DNA of 64,000 nt, taken from Sternotherus odoratus (lineage: Eukaryota > Chordata > Testudines > Kinosternidae). Below the pieces are notes generated by a model that saw only the letters and a program-made list of their open reading frames with translations, ran no database searches and was not told the origin of the DNA. Of the stretch, positions 1-11,690 are shown in pieces. Position 1 is the first letter of the stretch. Every line of letters begins with the position of its first letter. The DNA lies in assembly GCA_032164245.1 (NCBI GenBank), contig JAVMKO010000001.1:64338892-64402891 (forward strand), in the 5' to 3' direction. A program made the position numbers and the translations under genes.

Positions 1-720
1 CTGGGCTAGGCCCTATATAAAGGCTGCTCAGGAGCTGAGCAGTCAGTCACTCACTCCCTGGCTAGCAAGAGGGAAGGACTAGTTCCTGGTATAATAAGCA
101 GCACCTTGGACAGAGCAGTGCTGGGCAGGCTTGGTAGAGTAGAAAAGAGTTCCAGACCATTACCTGCCAGATGGTGTCCCATGCTAAAGGATCAAGAAGG
201 TGCATAGGGCCAAAAGGGGAAGTGGCCCAGGGAAGCTAAGCAGAAAAGAGGGGAGAGAAGAAAGGCAGAGGGAGACTGCTGCTAGAGAGTGCCTGGGTCG
301 GGACCCAGAGTAGCAGGTGGGCCTGGGTCTCCTCCCTCCCCATTCCTCCCTTGCATTGCACCTGGCTGTTGAAGAGAGGGACTGAAACACACTGCAACAT
401 ACCCCTGAGAAAAGGGGCTAGACTATAGGGCTGTGGAGGGATGCTAAGGAAGGTGCAAGCAGGAGAACTGCTGTTAACAACTCCCCTGACCCCAGAAGGG
501 GGTGAGACCTGAGTGATGGACACTGCTGGAGGGCAGTGTCCTGAAGCAGAAGAAGCTACTGTCTGGAGGAGGATGCCACCAAGTAGAGAGCAACACGGGT
601 CCCGGTGCAGCAGAGCAGATGATGGGCTGGGCCCCTTGCATTGAGGATGCTCCGCAGTGGTCGAGAACTAATTCCCAGGGTGACCAGCAGGAGGTGCTAG
701 CCGTGGTGAGTCAAACCTCG
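1..720. repeat. Unclassified GA-rich interspersed repeat (leader/LTR-like)
   Basis: A GC- and purine-rich block that stands out from the AT-rich DNA after about 720. It begins with a TATA-like motif (ctatataaagg, 12-22), then direct 'cagtcagtcactcact' words, then GA-rich text, and stops near 'gtgagtcaaacctcgtcaca' (703-722). The layout (TATA box, then untranslated-leader-like sequence) resembles the start of an LTR or retroelement transcript, but no terminal repeat partner, primer-binding site or gag/pol frame is visible. The small open frames here have no recognisable domain. The element may continue to the left of the window. Confidence 0.3.
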
Positions 721-1554
721 TCACACCATCTTAACTCTTTTAATGGTACCTAGATACAACATCAGTATAATATGTATGTAATGAAAATAATAGGTCCAGA
801 TCCTCATCTGAGACTGATGATTGCTTGGCATAGCTTAGGAGTGGGAGGGAGTATAAAAGTGGCTTTAAGTCTCTTTATGACCTTCCAATCCGAGGACTGG
901 CTGTGCCCAGCATCCTAGAAGCCTGAAAGCTGTTTTTAGTTGCCCTAGACCCTAATGGACTCAAGGAATTGTTCTGGTAGGTGGGGATCATCAAGCCATA
1001 TGGTCATGCTAATCACATCCCACCTCTGTTAGAAGCAGTGAAGTGAGGCCCCAATCCATTCTCAACAGCCCCCTATGTAGCAGAGATCCTCTTGTGGGAG
1101 GATAAGGCAGTTTTAGTGCAGTTTTTCTTAGTGGGCCTAGTGCAAAGCTGCATTAATGCAGATGAAGTCTGGGTCAATTATTTTAACACATGTTATCATA
1201 ATCACCAATATCCCAATTACAGTTAATCAAATATGCCAAAAACCAGGTTTGCTAATGTTTAGTTTGGTTCATCCAGATTCATCTTCTTATATTTGTGAAT
1301 AGGGTTTTCTTCACATAAATGTTTGGACAATAGCTATTCATATGAATATCCCTATTCAAGTAAGACTTTTGGCTAATTGTGAGTATGCAATTTTTGTTTA
1401 TTACACTCCTGTTGTTAAAAGTTTTACTCCTCCAGGAAGGGAGCAGCAACAATACACTGTGACTGGGATAACCAATCACAGATCAATATCTATAAGGAAG
1501 CTATGTGGCCTCCTGTAACATAGAATATGAGTGCCTCACAATCTGTAATGTATT
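721..1554. other. Non-coding, no recognised feature
   Basis: AT-rich unique-looking DNA. I see no gene, no structured RNA and no clear repeat boundary; the one short frame near 1279-1479 has no family features. Confidence 0.6.
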
Positions 1555-1735
1555 TCTCCTCAGAACACTGCTGTGACATAAATAAGTTCCATTATTCCCA
1601 TTTTACAGTTGGGGAAACTGAGGCACTGATACACTAACTGACTTGTCCCAAGGTCACAGAGGAAGCTTGTGGCAGAGTAGTGAATTGAGTCTGGGTTCTC
1701 TAATTCCAGGCTAGTACCTGGGTCATCCTTTCTCT
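1555..1735 (-). mobile_element. MIR-like CORE-SINE, antisense
   Basis: The + strand reads the complement of a MIR-type SINE: 'cccattttacagttgggg', 'aaactgaggcac', 'acttgtcccaaggtcaca', 'ggcagagtagtgaattgag', 'ctgggttctc'. These are the hallmark words of the tRNA-derived head and CORE region of this ancient amniote family, in the expected order for the minus orientation. It is heavily mutated, consistent with an old insertion. Confidence 0.8.
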
Positions 1736-1756
1736 AAAAATGAATAGCAAATAGTC

Positions 1757-2050
1757 TAAGTGTACATCTACACCTTGAGCTGAAAGGGTAATTCCCAACT
1801 TGAGGAGACATACTTGTGGTAGCTCTAATCAAGTTATCACACTAAAAAATAGAGAATAGCCATGGTTTCGGAAGCAGGCAGCTGCCCTGAGAACCTATCT
1901 GGCATGTACTTGGGGCAGCTAGCGCCTCCCACCAATCAGGCTGCCCTGGTTAAGCTCTATTTTTAGTGCGCTAGTTTGATTAGAGCTAGCGCAGGTATGT
2001 GTACTCAAGCTGAGAATTACACACTACATTCAAAGTACAGATGTACTCTA
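1757..2050. mobile_element. Palindromic MITE, about 290 bp
   Basis: Long imperfect inverted repeat. The left end (tgtacatctac, then 'gggtaattcccaacttgag' and 'gagacatac') is matched in reverse on the right by 'gtatgtgtactcaagctga', 'gaattacac' and 'gtacagatgtac'. Nearer the middle 'agctctaatcaag' pairs with 'tttgattagagct' and 'actaaaaaatagag' with 'ctatttttagtgc'. There is no coding capacity. I cannot assign a transposon superfamily; no clear target duplication was found. Confidence 0.7.
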
Positions 2051-2732
2051 CGTGAATAGCAATCAAATCACCCACGGGTTTAAATTGGTTCACAAACTAT
2101 TTGCCTAACCAAATTGTTTTACAAACAACTTGCAAATGGGGAAAATGGTTGAATTTAGCAGCTTGTGTATTTTTAATGAATAATTCAACTAGCTCTGTTA
2201 CCAATTTAAGTCAATGAACAAAATAGAAAGCTAAAGTCACCCTCTTACAGAAGTAATTGCAGTAAATGTATTCCAGTAAGTGAGAGGCTCATACAGATTT
2301 ACTTTCCTTATCTCACACATTCTAGAATTTACAGTAATTTGACATAGATTAAGGAGCAATACATGTTATATACTAAATATAGAGACTAAAATGGACTTGA
2401 CCTTGTACTTTCTTTACTTTAACATTCAGAAGCTTGCCTTGATTAACAAGCAATTGTACAATTTGTACTTTTCACAACTATGAACATTTGGAGTGATACT
2501 AGGATCATAAGAAACCTCCTTAAGTGAGTCGCATAATGGAAATAACACTATAGCATTTCACATTGACAAAAATAATGTAATTATATTAGCACATTGAGCA
2601 ATTATTAAACTCTTCTCTAGAAACAGTTTGTTACCCAAGTTTCGCAGCATTTTGACAATGCAGAGAAAGATGCACTAAGGTAGAGAGTTTCTCTGCTAAA
2701 TACATTAACTGCTTCCTGTGTTGTCTGTCTGT
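2051..2732. other. Non-coding, no recognised feature
   Basis: AT-rich DNA without a visible gene or repeat boundary. Confidence 0.6.
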
Positions 2733-3034
2733 CTAAGGGCTGGTCTTCACTACCCGCCGATCCAGCGGGTAGCGATGGATCTTCTGGTGATCGATTTCTC
2801 GCGTCTTGTGAAGACGCGAGAAATCGAACGCCCGCAGCGCCCCCGTCAACTCCGGAACTCCAGCATGCCGGGAGGTGCAAGCTGGAGTCAACAGGGGAGC
2901 ATTCCGCCAACTGCTGCCACTGTGAGGACAGATGGTAAATCGGCTGCAGATACGCAAACTTTAGCTACGTGATTCACGTAGCTGAAGTTGCGTATCTGCA
3001 GTCGATCCCCCCCGTAGTGGGGACCAGCCCCTAG
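2733..3034. mobile_element. hAT-type MITE with two strong internal hairpins
   Basis: The ends are inverted: 'gggctggtcttcactac' on the left and 'gtagtggggaccagcccc' on the right, the termini seen on abundant sauropsid non-autonomous hAT elements. Inside are two separate near-perfect hairpins: 17-bp arms at 2791-2807 and 2811-2827 with a 3-nt loop, and roughly 28-bp arms at 2944-2972 and 2974-3001 with one mismatch and one extra base. A convincing 8-bp target duplication was not resolved. Open frames here are by-products of the palindromes. Confidence 0.75.
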
Positions 3035-3179
3035 AGTTATCTTCCAAATTATGTAGCAATGAAAAGGAGATTACTCCATTGTATTTGCAAGCTGATGTAT
3101 ATATGTATGTGACATTCATCAGGGTACAATCTGGACAGATGCACAGCTGTGTCTTGTCAATTCTCCAACATTATTTCTC

Positions 3180-4125
3180 ACACAGACTCCAGCATGCAAA
3201 TAACTCCCGGCCATATTATGCTATAGCCAGCCACCTATGAATTATGCTACAGGGAAACACCAGTAAACTCCCAGGCCCAGACTGTCCCCCAGAAATGTGC
3301 ATCTTTTACTGCGCAGCACCCTCCTCCACAATACAACCTCATATAAAGTCTGTCATTTCATTACTAGAATATAAATCTTGTTCTCACAAATGAAGTTTCC
3401 CAAACAGTTAAATCCAAACATACACTGGTTTAGATAAAATAAATTTATTAACTAGAGAGAGATTTTAAGTGACCTCAAATAATGAGGCAGATAAGTCCGA
3501 ACTGGTTACTGGAAAATAAAAGTTAAAACACCATTCATATCTAACTTAACAAGCTAAATTAATTGAAAGTGAAGGTTTCTCTTGTCACATGCTCTAGAAG
3601 AATTACTGGCTGAAATCCTTTCAGCCAAGACCCTCCCCCAGTTCAGTGTCCTTGTCCTTCAGATATTGATGCCATGAGCAAAGAGAAGGAAGGAGTATTT
3701 GGGGGCATTTGTTATCCTTTATCATAGTCCCTTTTCTGTGAAAATCATCTGCAGCTGAGGTTTAAGAGACAGCAGGTCGTTGGGGATGGAAACCTCCAGC
3801 TGTTTCATTGCCAAAATGTAGATTTCTTGCTTGCACCCTATTTCTTGCTGAAGAATGGCCACTTAAGCAGATGATACTCCAGTTGATTTTATTGATATTT
3901 GGGTGAGATGCCAGTTTGCCGTTCTGTATTTGAGGAAGTGGAACAAGTTTGTCATGTTATACAGTAGAATCTTATGATTTTACACACAGTGTTATTGCAC
4001 ATTTTACCTGGACAATAATGATTAGCAAATTATGAGTTTTCAAATGATACTTCACAAGGTATACACTGTACAAAATCCATTATGGCTTTGTAAAAAGAGT
4101 GATAGGGACACAGACAGTCACAATT
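3180..4125 (-). repeat. Long interspersed repeat, family R copy 1 (antisense)
   Basis: Related to blocks at 28380-29200 (sense) and 41930-43065 (antisense). Shared words include the closing 'aatgatacttcacaag' then 'gtacaaaa' segment (near 4043-4075). On the minus strand an AT-rich stretch with AATAAA-like text lies near 3440-3455, as a polyadenylation region would. No gag, pol or other protein is visible. An LTR or other non-autonomous retroelement is the best guess; the class is not established. Confidence 0.45.
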
Positions 4126-4270
4126 TAGTAGCACCCTGTTTTTTTCTTCACAATCTGTGAAATCATGGATCACACAAAGCCTAAGGACTCTGAAGCACCA
4201 TACAAATTACAATAATCTAATTACCAAAGATTTTCTTTTGGTGGATGGCTGCAATATATATTTGTACACT

Positions 4271-4283
4271 CCTCTTCTACATA
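4271..4283. repeat. Target-site duplication of the 4284-4500 PLE, left copy
   Basis: 'cctcttctacata' recurs exactly at 4501-4513, directly bordering the PLE end between them. Confidence 0.8.
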
Positions 4284-4500
4284 TCAAGAATCAGAGAGGT
4301 AGCCGTGTTAGTCTGGAATAGCAGAGGTAACAAAGTCCTGTGGCACCTTAAAGACTAACTATAAAGTTTTGAAGCATAAGCTTCTATACCTGCCTCTGGA
4401 CACTTCCACTGCTTGCATCTGACGAAGTGGGTATTAGCCCATGAAAGCTTATGATTCAAAACTTTATAGTTAGTCTTTAAGGTGCCACAGGACTTTGTTA
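4284..4500 (-). mobile_element. Penelope-like element end, head-to-head palindrome
   Basis: The left part is the complement of the PLE tail ('gaggtagccgtgttagtc', then 'cctgtggcaccttaaagac'). The middle carries the PLE word 'catctgacgaagtgggt' and the right part repeats the tail in inverse orientation. Arms at about 4326-4373 and 4455-4502 are complementary over 48 bp without a mismatch. A 13-bp target duplication flanks it. Such inverted ends are a known peculiarity of Penelope-like insertions. No reverse transcriptase or GIY-YIG region remains. Confidence 0.8.
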
Positions 4501-4513
4501 CCTCTTCTACATA
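4501..4513. repeat. Target-site duplication of the 4284-4500 PLE, right copy
   Basis: Exact 13-bp match to 4271-4283; the first two bases also belong to the palindrome. Confidence 0.75.
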
Positions 4514-7500
4514 GATTTTCAGAAAAATCTGGTAGCATGCTGTCCAGCTGCAAATAAACAATGAATTAACTTCTCTTTAATAGAAGCTATTGTGGCTTTG
4601 GCACTTAAAGGAAATTAAATGTATAACCTCAGATATTATATGGATAATGCTAGCAAAGCAATCAATCTCTTAGAAAGTGGTTATAAATGATTGCCAACAA
4701 CATAGTAGGGAAAGCAAAGGAGCTTCTTAATGTTGACTTACATTTTATTAACTTTTCAAACAATGACTCATTTTGAAAACTACATTTACAGGGGCCTGGA
4801 TGGCATATGACTGGTAATGGGATACAGATCCTTGTACTGTTAGATCTCTGATTCAAATATGCCATAAAATGTAGCTTTGTTTTCACTGAACTAGTGTTAG
4901 TAAGGGTGGCAGCTTTAGTAAAGGCAAGGTTTTGGCTGCTGGCATAATTCTTAGCACCATTTCAAGTACTCTGGATCCTATGAACACCTATTCAGCAGAT
5001 AATTTCCCTTGTGCAGATAAGGCTTAGATGGCTGTTTTGTAGACTTTGTTAAATGTAGCTTTCCAGTGTTCCTATTGGACAAATGCACACAGAAACCAAA
5101 ACTATTATCCAAATATGCATTAGTTGGTTCCTTCTTGACAAAATCTACTTAGAATCTGAAAACTGAGTGATCCTGAAAATATTCTATCTAACTTTTGAGG
5201 TGGCCCTTCCAGATTTGGCATTATATAGAAAATCAGTATGGAGAATGTGTCTCTGCCATTGGGTGATGTTTAAAGAGCAGTGCATCTGGTACTAATTCAT
5301 TTAAACAGAAATAAAGAAGAACAAGATTGCTTCCATAGTTCTATCCTGTTTTCTTTATTTCATTCTACTCCTATTGGTTCATTCGTAACAAATGAAAATT
5401 AATTTAATGGCAATAGATCCAATTTAAGCACGTTCTTGGGAGAATGTTAAGTGATGGCTAATCTATGAAGACATCCAATGAGACTGGTTTGTTAGTTCTC
5501 TTAGTAAAGGATGGATGCGCATAATCGGGAAAACAACTTGCATAAATTAAAGCACAAACTGCAAATACTTGTTAGTTTAAAATGTCATAAATGTGTATTG
5601 AATACATTTCTGCTGAATTTTGGCAAAGTCAAGTGCGTTGTTTTCAACTGTATATTTTGATGTCCTCTTACTTAATATATATTATTATTAAATGAAGGAT
5701 TCTTTAGATGTATGCTATGGGTTTCAACAAACCCATAAAACCAGAGAGATTCCTGGACTCTTCCATTTATGGATTCTGCTCAGTTCTACCAGCCTTATCC
5801 ATGCTGATTAGTTAGTTGAAACTTACTACATCTGACACCTTGAGTCATCCCATTATCATGTAGCACGATGCTCTTCTATGTACACGAAAGTGACAAAATG
5901 GTCTTCAGTGAAGGTCTTTGCTGATATTTCTAAGGTCCCCTTCAAGGGTAAATGAAATTTGCTTTTTCTTCACTTGCGTATTCAATAAAAAATAAACAAA
6001 CTATCAGACTATCAGATTAACTTCCCCATTGTGAGCTTTCTTGACTCGGTTGCTCTCTGCTATATTCCAGGTAATAACTTTTCCCTTGTTTTTGGTTATA
6101 GAGACCTTTTGTTTGTTCCAGACACTGACATATATAGAAACAAAACCATAGATAGCCTTTCCAAAAGGTTAAAGCATGAATGACACAACTCAGATCAAAT
6201 ACTTGTATTTAATATTAAAGTGAACTTTAAAATGAAATTAACTAAGTACAGTTCTTTGCAGTGTATATTTGCATAAAAGCTTGTAGAAGGGTGTAAGTGC
6301 CTTTACAAAATATGATTTAACCACAAATAAATAGTGAAAGGAGATGATAGAGGGGTTCTCACAACAAATTTTTGGTAGCCTCAGGGCGTGGCCACCAAAT
6401 CTTACTGTTGTCTCTATTTTTACTTGGCCTGAACAGAACAGAAATGCAAATAAGGTGCTTTGCCTGTTTTGATTTTTTTTTAAACTTGCTAGCTAGTCTA
6501 CTACTGTGAAAACTGATATTTGTATATTTGTTAATATCACTTTTCACAGAAGACTTACTTGGCTCTGGCAAACTGAGGGACAAATTAATCCCTGGATGGA
6601 GAGATAGGTAGGAAGACAGGGGGACTGGAGTCAGTGGAGGGACTGGAAGAGGCAGTGGGGGCCAGGGGCAACATAGGGAGTTGAGCCTGATGCCGAAGCC
6701 CTGCTGGGAGACAAAGTTCACCATTGCATGGCCAGAGCCTGCTGCCTACCACCCCAGGGATGAACTCAAGCCCCACCACTACTGAAAAGGTGGGGAAACT
6801 CATACTGGTCACATGCTCCTATGTTTGTGGCTCCAGAAGGGGAGAGGGACCAGTCCCTGCTTTCAGTCCTGGGGGAGGAGCCTTTGCTTTGCCCCTACTC
6901 TCAATCACTGCCTAGGAGACTATGGCCACAAGAAAATCCCCTAGTAACCACATTTGAGAAATGCTGGTATAGAATGTAAAAGTTTACTAGTGCCTTTAAT
7001 AATTACACATAACTTGTCATGTGAATATCCATAAAAGAAACTTAAGAAATTTGCTATCAGCATTTTAAATGCGAAGCACATAGCTTCAGTATTCCTTTGC
7101 TCCTGGTCAAATACAATTACATGGAACTGAACACCATCCCCCCAACAGAATTACTTCTCACATAATCTTACGCACAAATTAATGAGACATAAAACCTACA
7201 TTATTTCCTTGTGATGGTAAGCCACTCCTTTTTATCTGTCTCCTTTCCAAAGGACCTGATATCATTAGAGAAACATGATGTTTTACGTGGAATGTTTAAA
7301 GTTGTAATGTGAAAAGTCTATTCAAGTATTTGCTGACAAAATAAATATCAACAAAATCTGATATAGTTTATGTCCCTTTAAATTGCACATTTTTAACACC
7401 AAGCAAATAAAACCCCTAATTTAAAGAGAAAAACTATACGTTAGAGAATTAACTTTGTGAACAAATTTGCTTTATGGCACATTGTTGCATCATTATTGAA

Positions 7501-8000
7501 GTTCACAAAATATTAGAGTTCATAAAACTTTTTAAAAAAGAGACACAACTTTATTCAGAGATGATGAAATATCCAATGAACCAAGAAGGTATGGGCTCAA
7601 ATCATAACATTAGAAACACCCCAACGCAACACTTGTTTCCAAACTTCAGGAGGGATGAGTGTTTGGCTCAGACCACGTAACTGGCAAAATTCAAATATAG
7701 ACCTGAGTTTGGACTCTACTGCCACAAATTTGAGGATTGTTCAAATTAGACAGTTTGGATCATATCTCACTCTAATTATAATAAGCTACAAAGTACAGGA
7801 GCATTTGAGCACTGCATAAGCACATGGTGAACTGAAGAAAAAAGATCTAAATTCACGTATGGTAACTAAAGGGCTAACAAGATGTCACAGTCAAGTAGAG
7901 ATGGTGTCATTTAGCTCATTATTAGCAGAATGATAGAACACAGCTTCTTTTGAAGAACTTTTTATTATAAATGAAATTACAATAAAGTGTGTGCACTACT
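4514..8000. other. Non-coding AT-rich stretch
   Basis: No gene recognised. A somewhat GC-richer patch at 6590-6910 contains overlapping short frames on both strands (for example 6359-6724 minus), but they are low-complexity Pro/Leu/Ser text without a domain, and no splice-bounded exon could be argued. No clear transposon boundary was seen. Confidence 0.5.
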
Positions 8001-9035
8001 GGTTAAAAGACCATATTCAAAGAGTGGTTAATGGTTCACTGTCAAGCAGGGAGGGCATACATAGTGGGATGTCGCAGGGGTCATATTGGTCTGCTAGTAG
8101 TTAATAATTGTATTAATTACTTGGATAATGGAGCGAGGAATGTCCTTATAAAATTTGCTGATGACATCAAGCTGTGAGGGGTTACAAGTAAAGCGGAGGA
8201 CAGAATTAGAATTCAAAACATCCTTGACTAATTGGAGAATTGGTCTGTGTTCGACCAGATGAAATTCAATAAAGACAAGTGCAAAGTACTATACTTAGGA
8301 AGGAAAAGTCAGATGCACAGCTAGGATGTGGGGAATAATTGGGTAGATGGGAATACTGCTGAAAAGGATCTGAGGGTTATGGTAGATCACAAATTTAATG
8401 TGAGTCAGCCATGTGACAAAGCTGTGGGAAATGAAACTAAAATCATTCTGGCGTGTGTTAACTGGAGTTGAATGTCAAATAGGAGGTAATTTTTCACTCT
8501 ACTCTGCACCGGTGAGGTCTCAGCTGAAGTTCTGTGTCCAATTCTGGGTGAACTTAAGGAAAGATGTGGACAAATTGGAAAGAGTCCAGAAGAGAGCAAC
8601 AAAAATGATATAGGGTTTAGAAAATCTGGCCTATGAAGAAAGGGTAAAAAAAGTATGCATGTTTAATCTTGAGAAAAGAAGAATTAAGGGTGGATCTGAA
8701 AACAGTCATCAGATATATTAAGGGTATACTAAAGAAGACAGTGATTCTTTCCCCCCCCTGTCCACTGAAGGTAGGATAAGAAGTAATGGGTTTAATCTAC
8801 ATCAAGGAAGAATTCAGTTGGATAATTGGGAAAAAATTCTAATTATAAGGGTAGTTAAACTGGAACAGGCTCCCAAGGGAGGTTGTGGAATCCACATCAC
8901 TGAGGTTTTTAAAAACAAGTTGGACAAACACACATAGAGTAGGTTTACTTGGTCCTGTCACAGCACAGGGAGCTGTATTTGGTGACTTCTCAAAGTCCCT
9001 TCCAGCCCTACACTTCTATGATTCTGTGACTGGCT
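8001..9035 (+). pseudogene. CR1 LINE fragment, decayed reverse transcriptase and 3' end
   Basis: Degenerate CR1 in sense orientation. RT-derived text can be followed: 'gtgggatgtcgcaggggtc' (the x-G-V-P-Q-G motif region), 'aaatttgctgatgacatc' (F-A-D-D motif region), then 'gttcgaccagatgaaattc'. The 3' part has 'aggttgtggaatcc', 'ttcatccagccctacac'-like text and the diagnostic tail 'cttctatgattctgtga' (9011-9027). Stops and indels break the frame; the surviving frame 8413-8613 is only a piece. It is 5'-truncated, as usual for CR1. Confidence 0.85.
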
Positions 9036-10123
9036 GGACCAGATAATCTGGTCCATCTGAACTGCACTAGGTGCAAAGCTTGAAGCTGGGGGAGAGGGAG
9101 AAAAGTGGCTTTAAAGGACATTTATCACCCAGAAATCCTGGGGCTGAGCTGCATTAGCCAGGATCCTGAGCAAAAATTTTAGTTTAATTTCAAAATGTTA
9201 ACAGGACTTTTAAAAACAAACACAAAACTGATTTTAATGAAAAGATAGTCCAGGATTTTAAACATTATGGGCACCTGAACAATGGCAAATGCATCCTGAC
9301 CTAGAATTCTCTTTCACTCTGTGCCATCCCCTGAATCACAGCATGTGAAAGCAATATTCTAAACCAGAGGTTTGATCCTGTTATTGGAAAGAAAGGAGAA
9401 GATTAATTCTTAAAGACTGCCTGAGCTGCCAAACTCCAGTGATTAAAAATTATTCAGCTTCTAGGAGAAGGACCTGGCATCTGTACCCCCCTCAGAAGGG
9501 AACACCAATAAAAAAGAAATGGAAGCGTCGCCAGAGGGAAGAAAAAAGTTCTTGTCAGCAGATGGCTTCTCTCACCGTCCTGCAGATTTTCCCAAACAAA
9601 GTGGCTCTATGAGGCTGGCAGACCAGGTGCTACTTCCTTCCAAGGTTCTTGTGTCTCAACTAAGCACTGACAAATATCTAGCTAGAATAAGTCTGCCTCA
9701 TCTGTGTTAGTATGTTAAAATAGGGATTTGAATTATAAGAATGTGTTTAGACTTTATGGAGTGTTTGCGGGTTGTTGCATGCTTAATCTCACCTATCATA
9801 TCTGTATTCCACAGGGTAAGATACTGTTTGTATTGTAAGCCTCAGTGACTGTATGAATCACCAGACAGGCAGGAAACATTAGCTAGAGTGAAATGCTGAT
9901 CTCCAACAGAAGGTGTTCTGTCCTGCCCAACAGGAAAGGATGCCAACAGCAGATGGGCTATTGTGGGATGATAAAGAGGACAAAGGATGTTTGTTCTCCC
10001 CTCCCCCTTGAAGAGGAGTTATGAAAGGGGATTTCTTCCACAGCTGAGCTTGAAGCTGAGAGCACAAGGAAGGAGAGAGATAAAAACCCCTTGCAAGAAG
10101 AATTGTATCTCTCTGCTTCTTGG
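9036..10123. other. Non-coding, no recognised feature
   Basis: AT-rich DNA. Short frames (9519-9710 plus, 9879-10067 minus) lack any family signature. Confidence 0.5.
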
Positions 10124-10172
10124 AAATAAACTGGTTAGTCTCTAAGGTGCTACAAAGTCTTCCTCATTTTAT
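10124..10172 (+). mobile_element. Penelope-like element tail fragment
   Basis: 'aaactggttagtctctaagg' followed by 'tgctacaaagtcttcctca' matches the tail seen in the PLE copies at 56838-57045 and 36880-36978. No other part of the element remains. Confidence 0.6.
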
Positions 10173-10397
10173 TTATGATAAGAATCTCTGTTTAATTTTT
10201 ATAGACACTGGAGCAAGGTGGAAAGAAGCCTCCCCTTAGCTGCATTATTTCATTTGGGAGCTTAGTTTAAGGGGAGCAACTGCAGCACCCTTTGTCTTCT
10301 TAAAGCTGAGAATGGGATTTTTCCCTCCTACCTTTTTGTTGGACTTTCCTGAAAGGGGATTTAGTCACCTGCATGACACTTGAAAGAAAAAGCACAA
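10173..10397. other. Non-coding spacer
   Basis: Nothing recognised. Confidence 0.5.
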
Positions 10398-10470
10398 AGA
10401 ATCACAGAAGTGTAGGACTTGAAGGGACTTCTAGTTTTTTAGTACAGTCCCCTGCATTCAAAGCATGTTG
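10398..10470 (-). mobile_element. CR1 3'-end fragment, antisense
   Basis: 'gaatcacagaagtgtaggac' and 'ttgaagggacttctag' followed by 'gtacagtcccctgcattca' is the complement of the CR1 3' end. Confidence 0.75.
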
Positions 10471-10676
10471 TGGTCGGGAAGAGTTTGGAGGATGGGCCAG
10501 GACATCAGTCTCTGTGCACAGGAAGAGAATGTTAATTGCAGTTGTTGTGTCACTGTAAAAGTTCTCTGAATAAAGAGTCAGTTTAGTTTTACAAACATGG
10601 AATCCTTCAAATTACCCTGCTATCGGGTATCTGTATTGGAGCTATTCTACTTTATATAAATCATTAAATATTAATT

Positions 10677-10680
<4 letters not shown>

Positions 10681-10708
<28 letters not shown>
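10681..10708. repeat. (GA)n microsatellite
   Basis: About 14 uninterrupted GA units. Confidence 0.95.
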
Positions 10709-10712
<4 letters not shown>

Positions 10713-11399
10713 CACAGGCTGATTGACTGACTAATGCATTCCCTGGTGGTACACTTCCACAACTTTTTTTTTGTTTTGACAAATTCTCACTCATGCTCTC
10801 TCATCAAAAAAATCTCAATCATCTCTACCCAGGAGTTCCTGGCTTCCAAACCTGGCTCCATCTGTTAGATAACATTCCTTCCACAATTATGGCTTTTATT
10901 AACATGCCAGTACATGTAAGCTGGTTATATGCAGTATGAAAAAAATGGAATAGGATCCATTGCATGTCAGAAAAGATTATTTCGGCAAACTGTTCTCTGT
11001 CCTGTTGCCAAATGTTTGTAAAGGTTAATATTATACTCTATTGGAAAAAAATTGTGTATGGTTATCTTGGATTATAAACTTTCTTGAGTCATAAACTTGG
11101 ACAAAAAGAACAAAGTTCAATGGAGAATTTGAAATAAAAATAAACAGGCTGACAGGGAAAGAAGAATTTACTACTGGACTTAATTTAAAAAAGTGTTACA
11201 GTTTTGGCTGGATACATAGACTGTAAAGTAAGAAGCCTTTTTCTACAAAGCTTAGTAAAATGGAAAACGGTGAATTCTTTAAAAAGGTCTGTGTAGTATA
11301 CACACACACAACTTTCAGAACCTGGCAATTTTCTGCTTCTACTTGATATGTGCAGAGTATATTTTCAGGAGAATATGAATCATAGAAAAAGGTCTCTTG
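10709..11399. other. Non-coding AT-rich stretch
   Basis: No gene or clear repeat recognised. The 85-codon minus-strand frame at 11196-11453 has no domain. Confidence 0.5.
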
Positions 11400-11690
11400 G
11401 GTATTCATACAGCTCATCTCCCTACTAATGAAGAATTGTTCCCGCCAATACATTTTCCAGTGTTTTGTCCAACCTAATTTAAGCTATCTGAAGAGACGAT
11501 AGTTCTGGAAGAAGCTTTAGATGATTGTTTCACATCCTGATAGATCTCACTGTCTGGAACCATTTCCTCCCATTCATCCTAATTGTGTCCTATCTTAATT
11601 TCATTCTGATTAATACCCGTTTTACCACCCTAAACAATTCCTCTCCCACCTTGGTGTCCATACATTTATATCTGGTTAAATTGTTAATTG
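11400..11690 (-). mobile_element. Degenerate CR1-like fragment, antisense
   Basis: The text 'ttgtccaacctaatttaag', 'cactgtctggaaccatttcc' and 'tcctatcttaatttcattc' resembles antisense CR1 sequence of the kind seen more clearly at 43741-43943 and 45411-45640. Divergence is high, so boundaries are approximate. Confidence 0.4.

Noticed and set aside
12..22. TATA box of a host gene promoter
   Set aside because: It lies in a repeat-like block with no downstream exon visible; more likely part of a retroelement.
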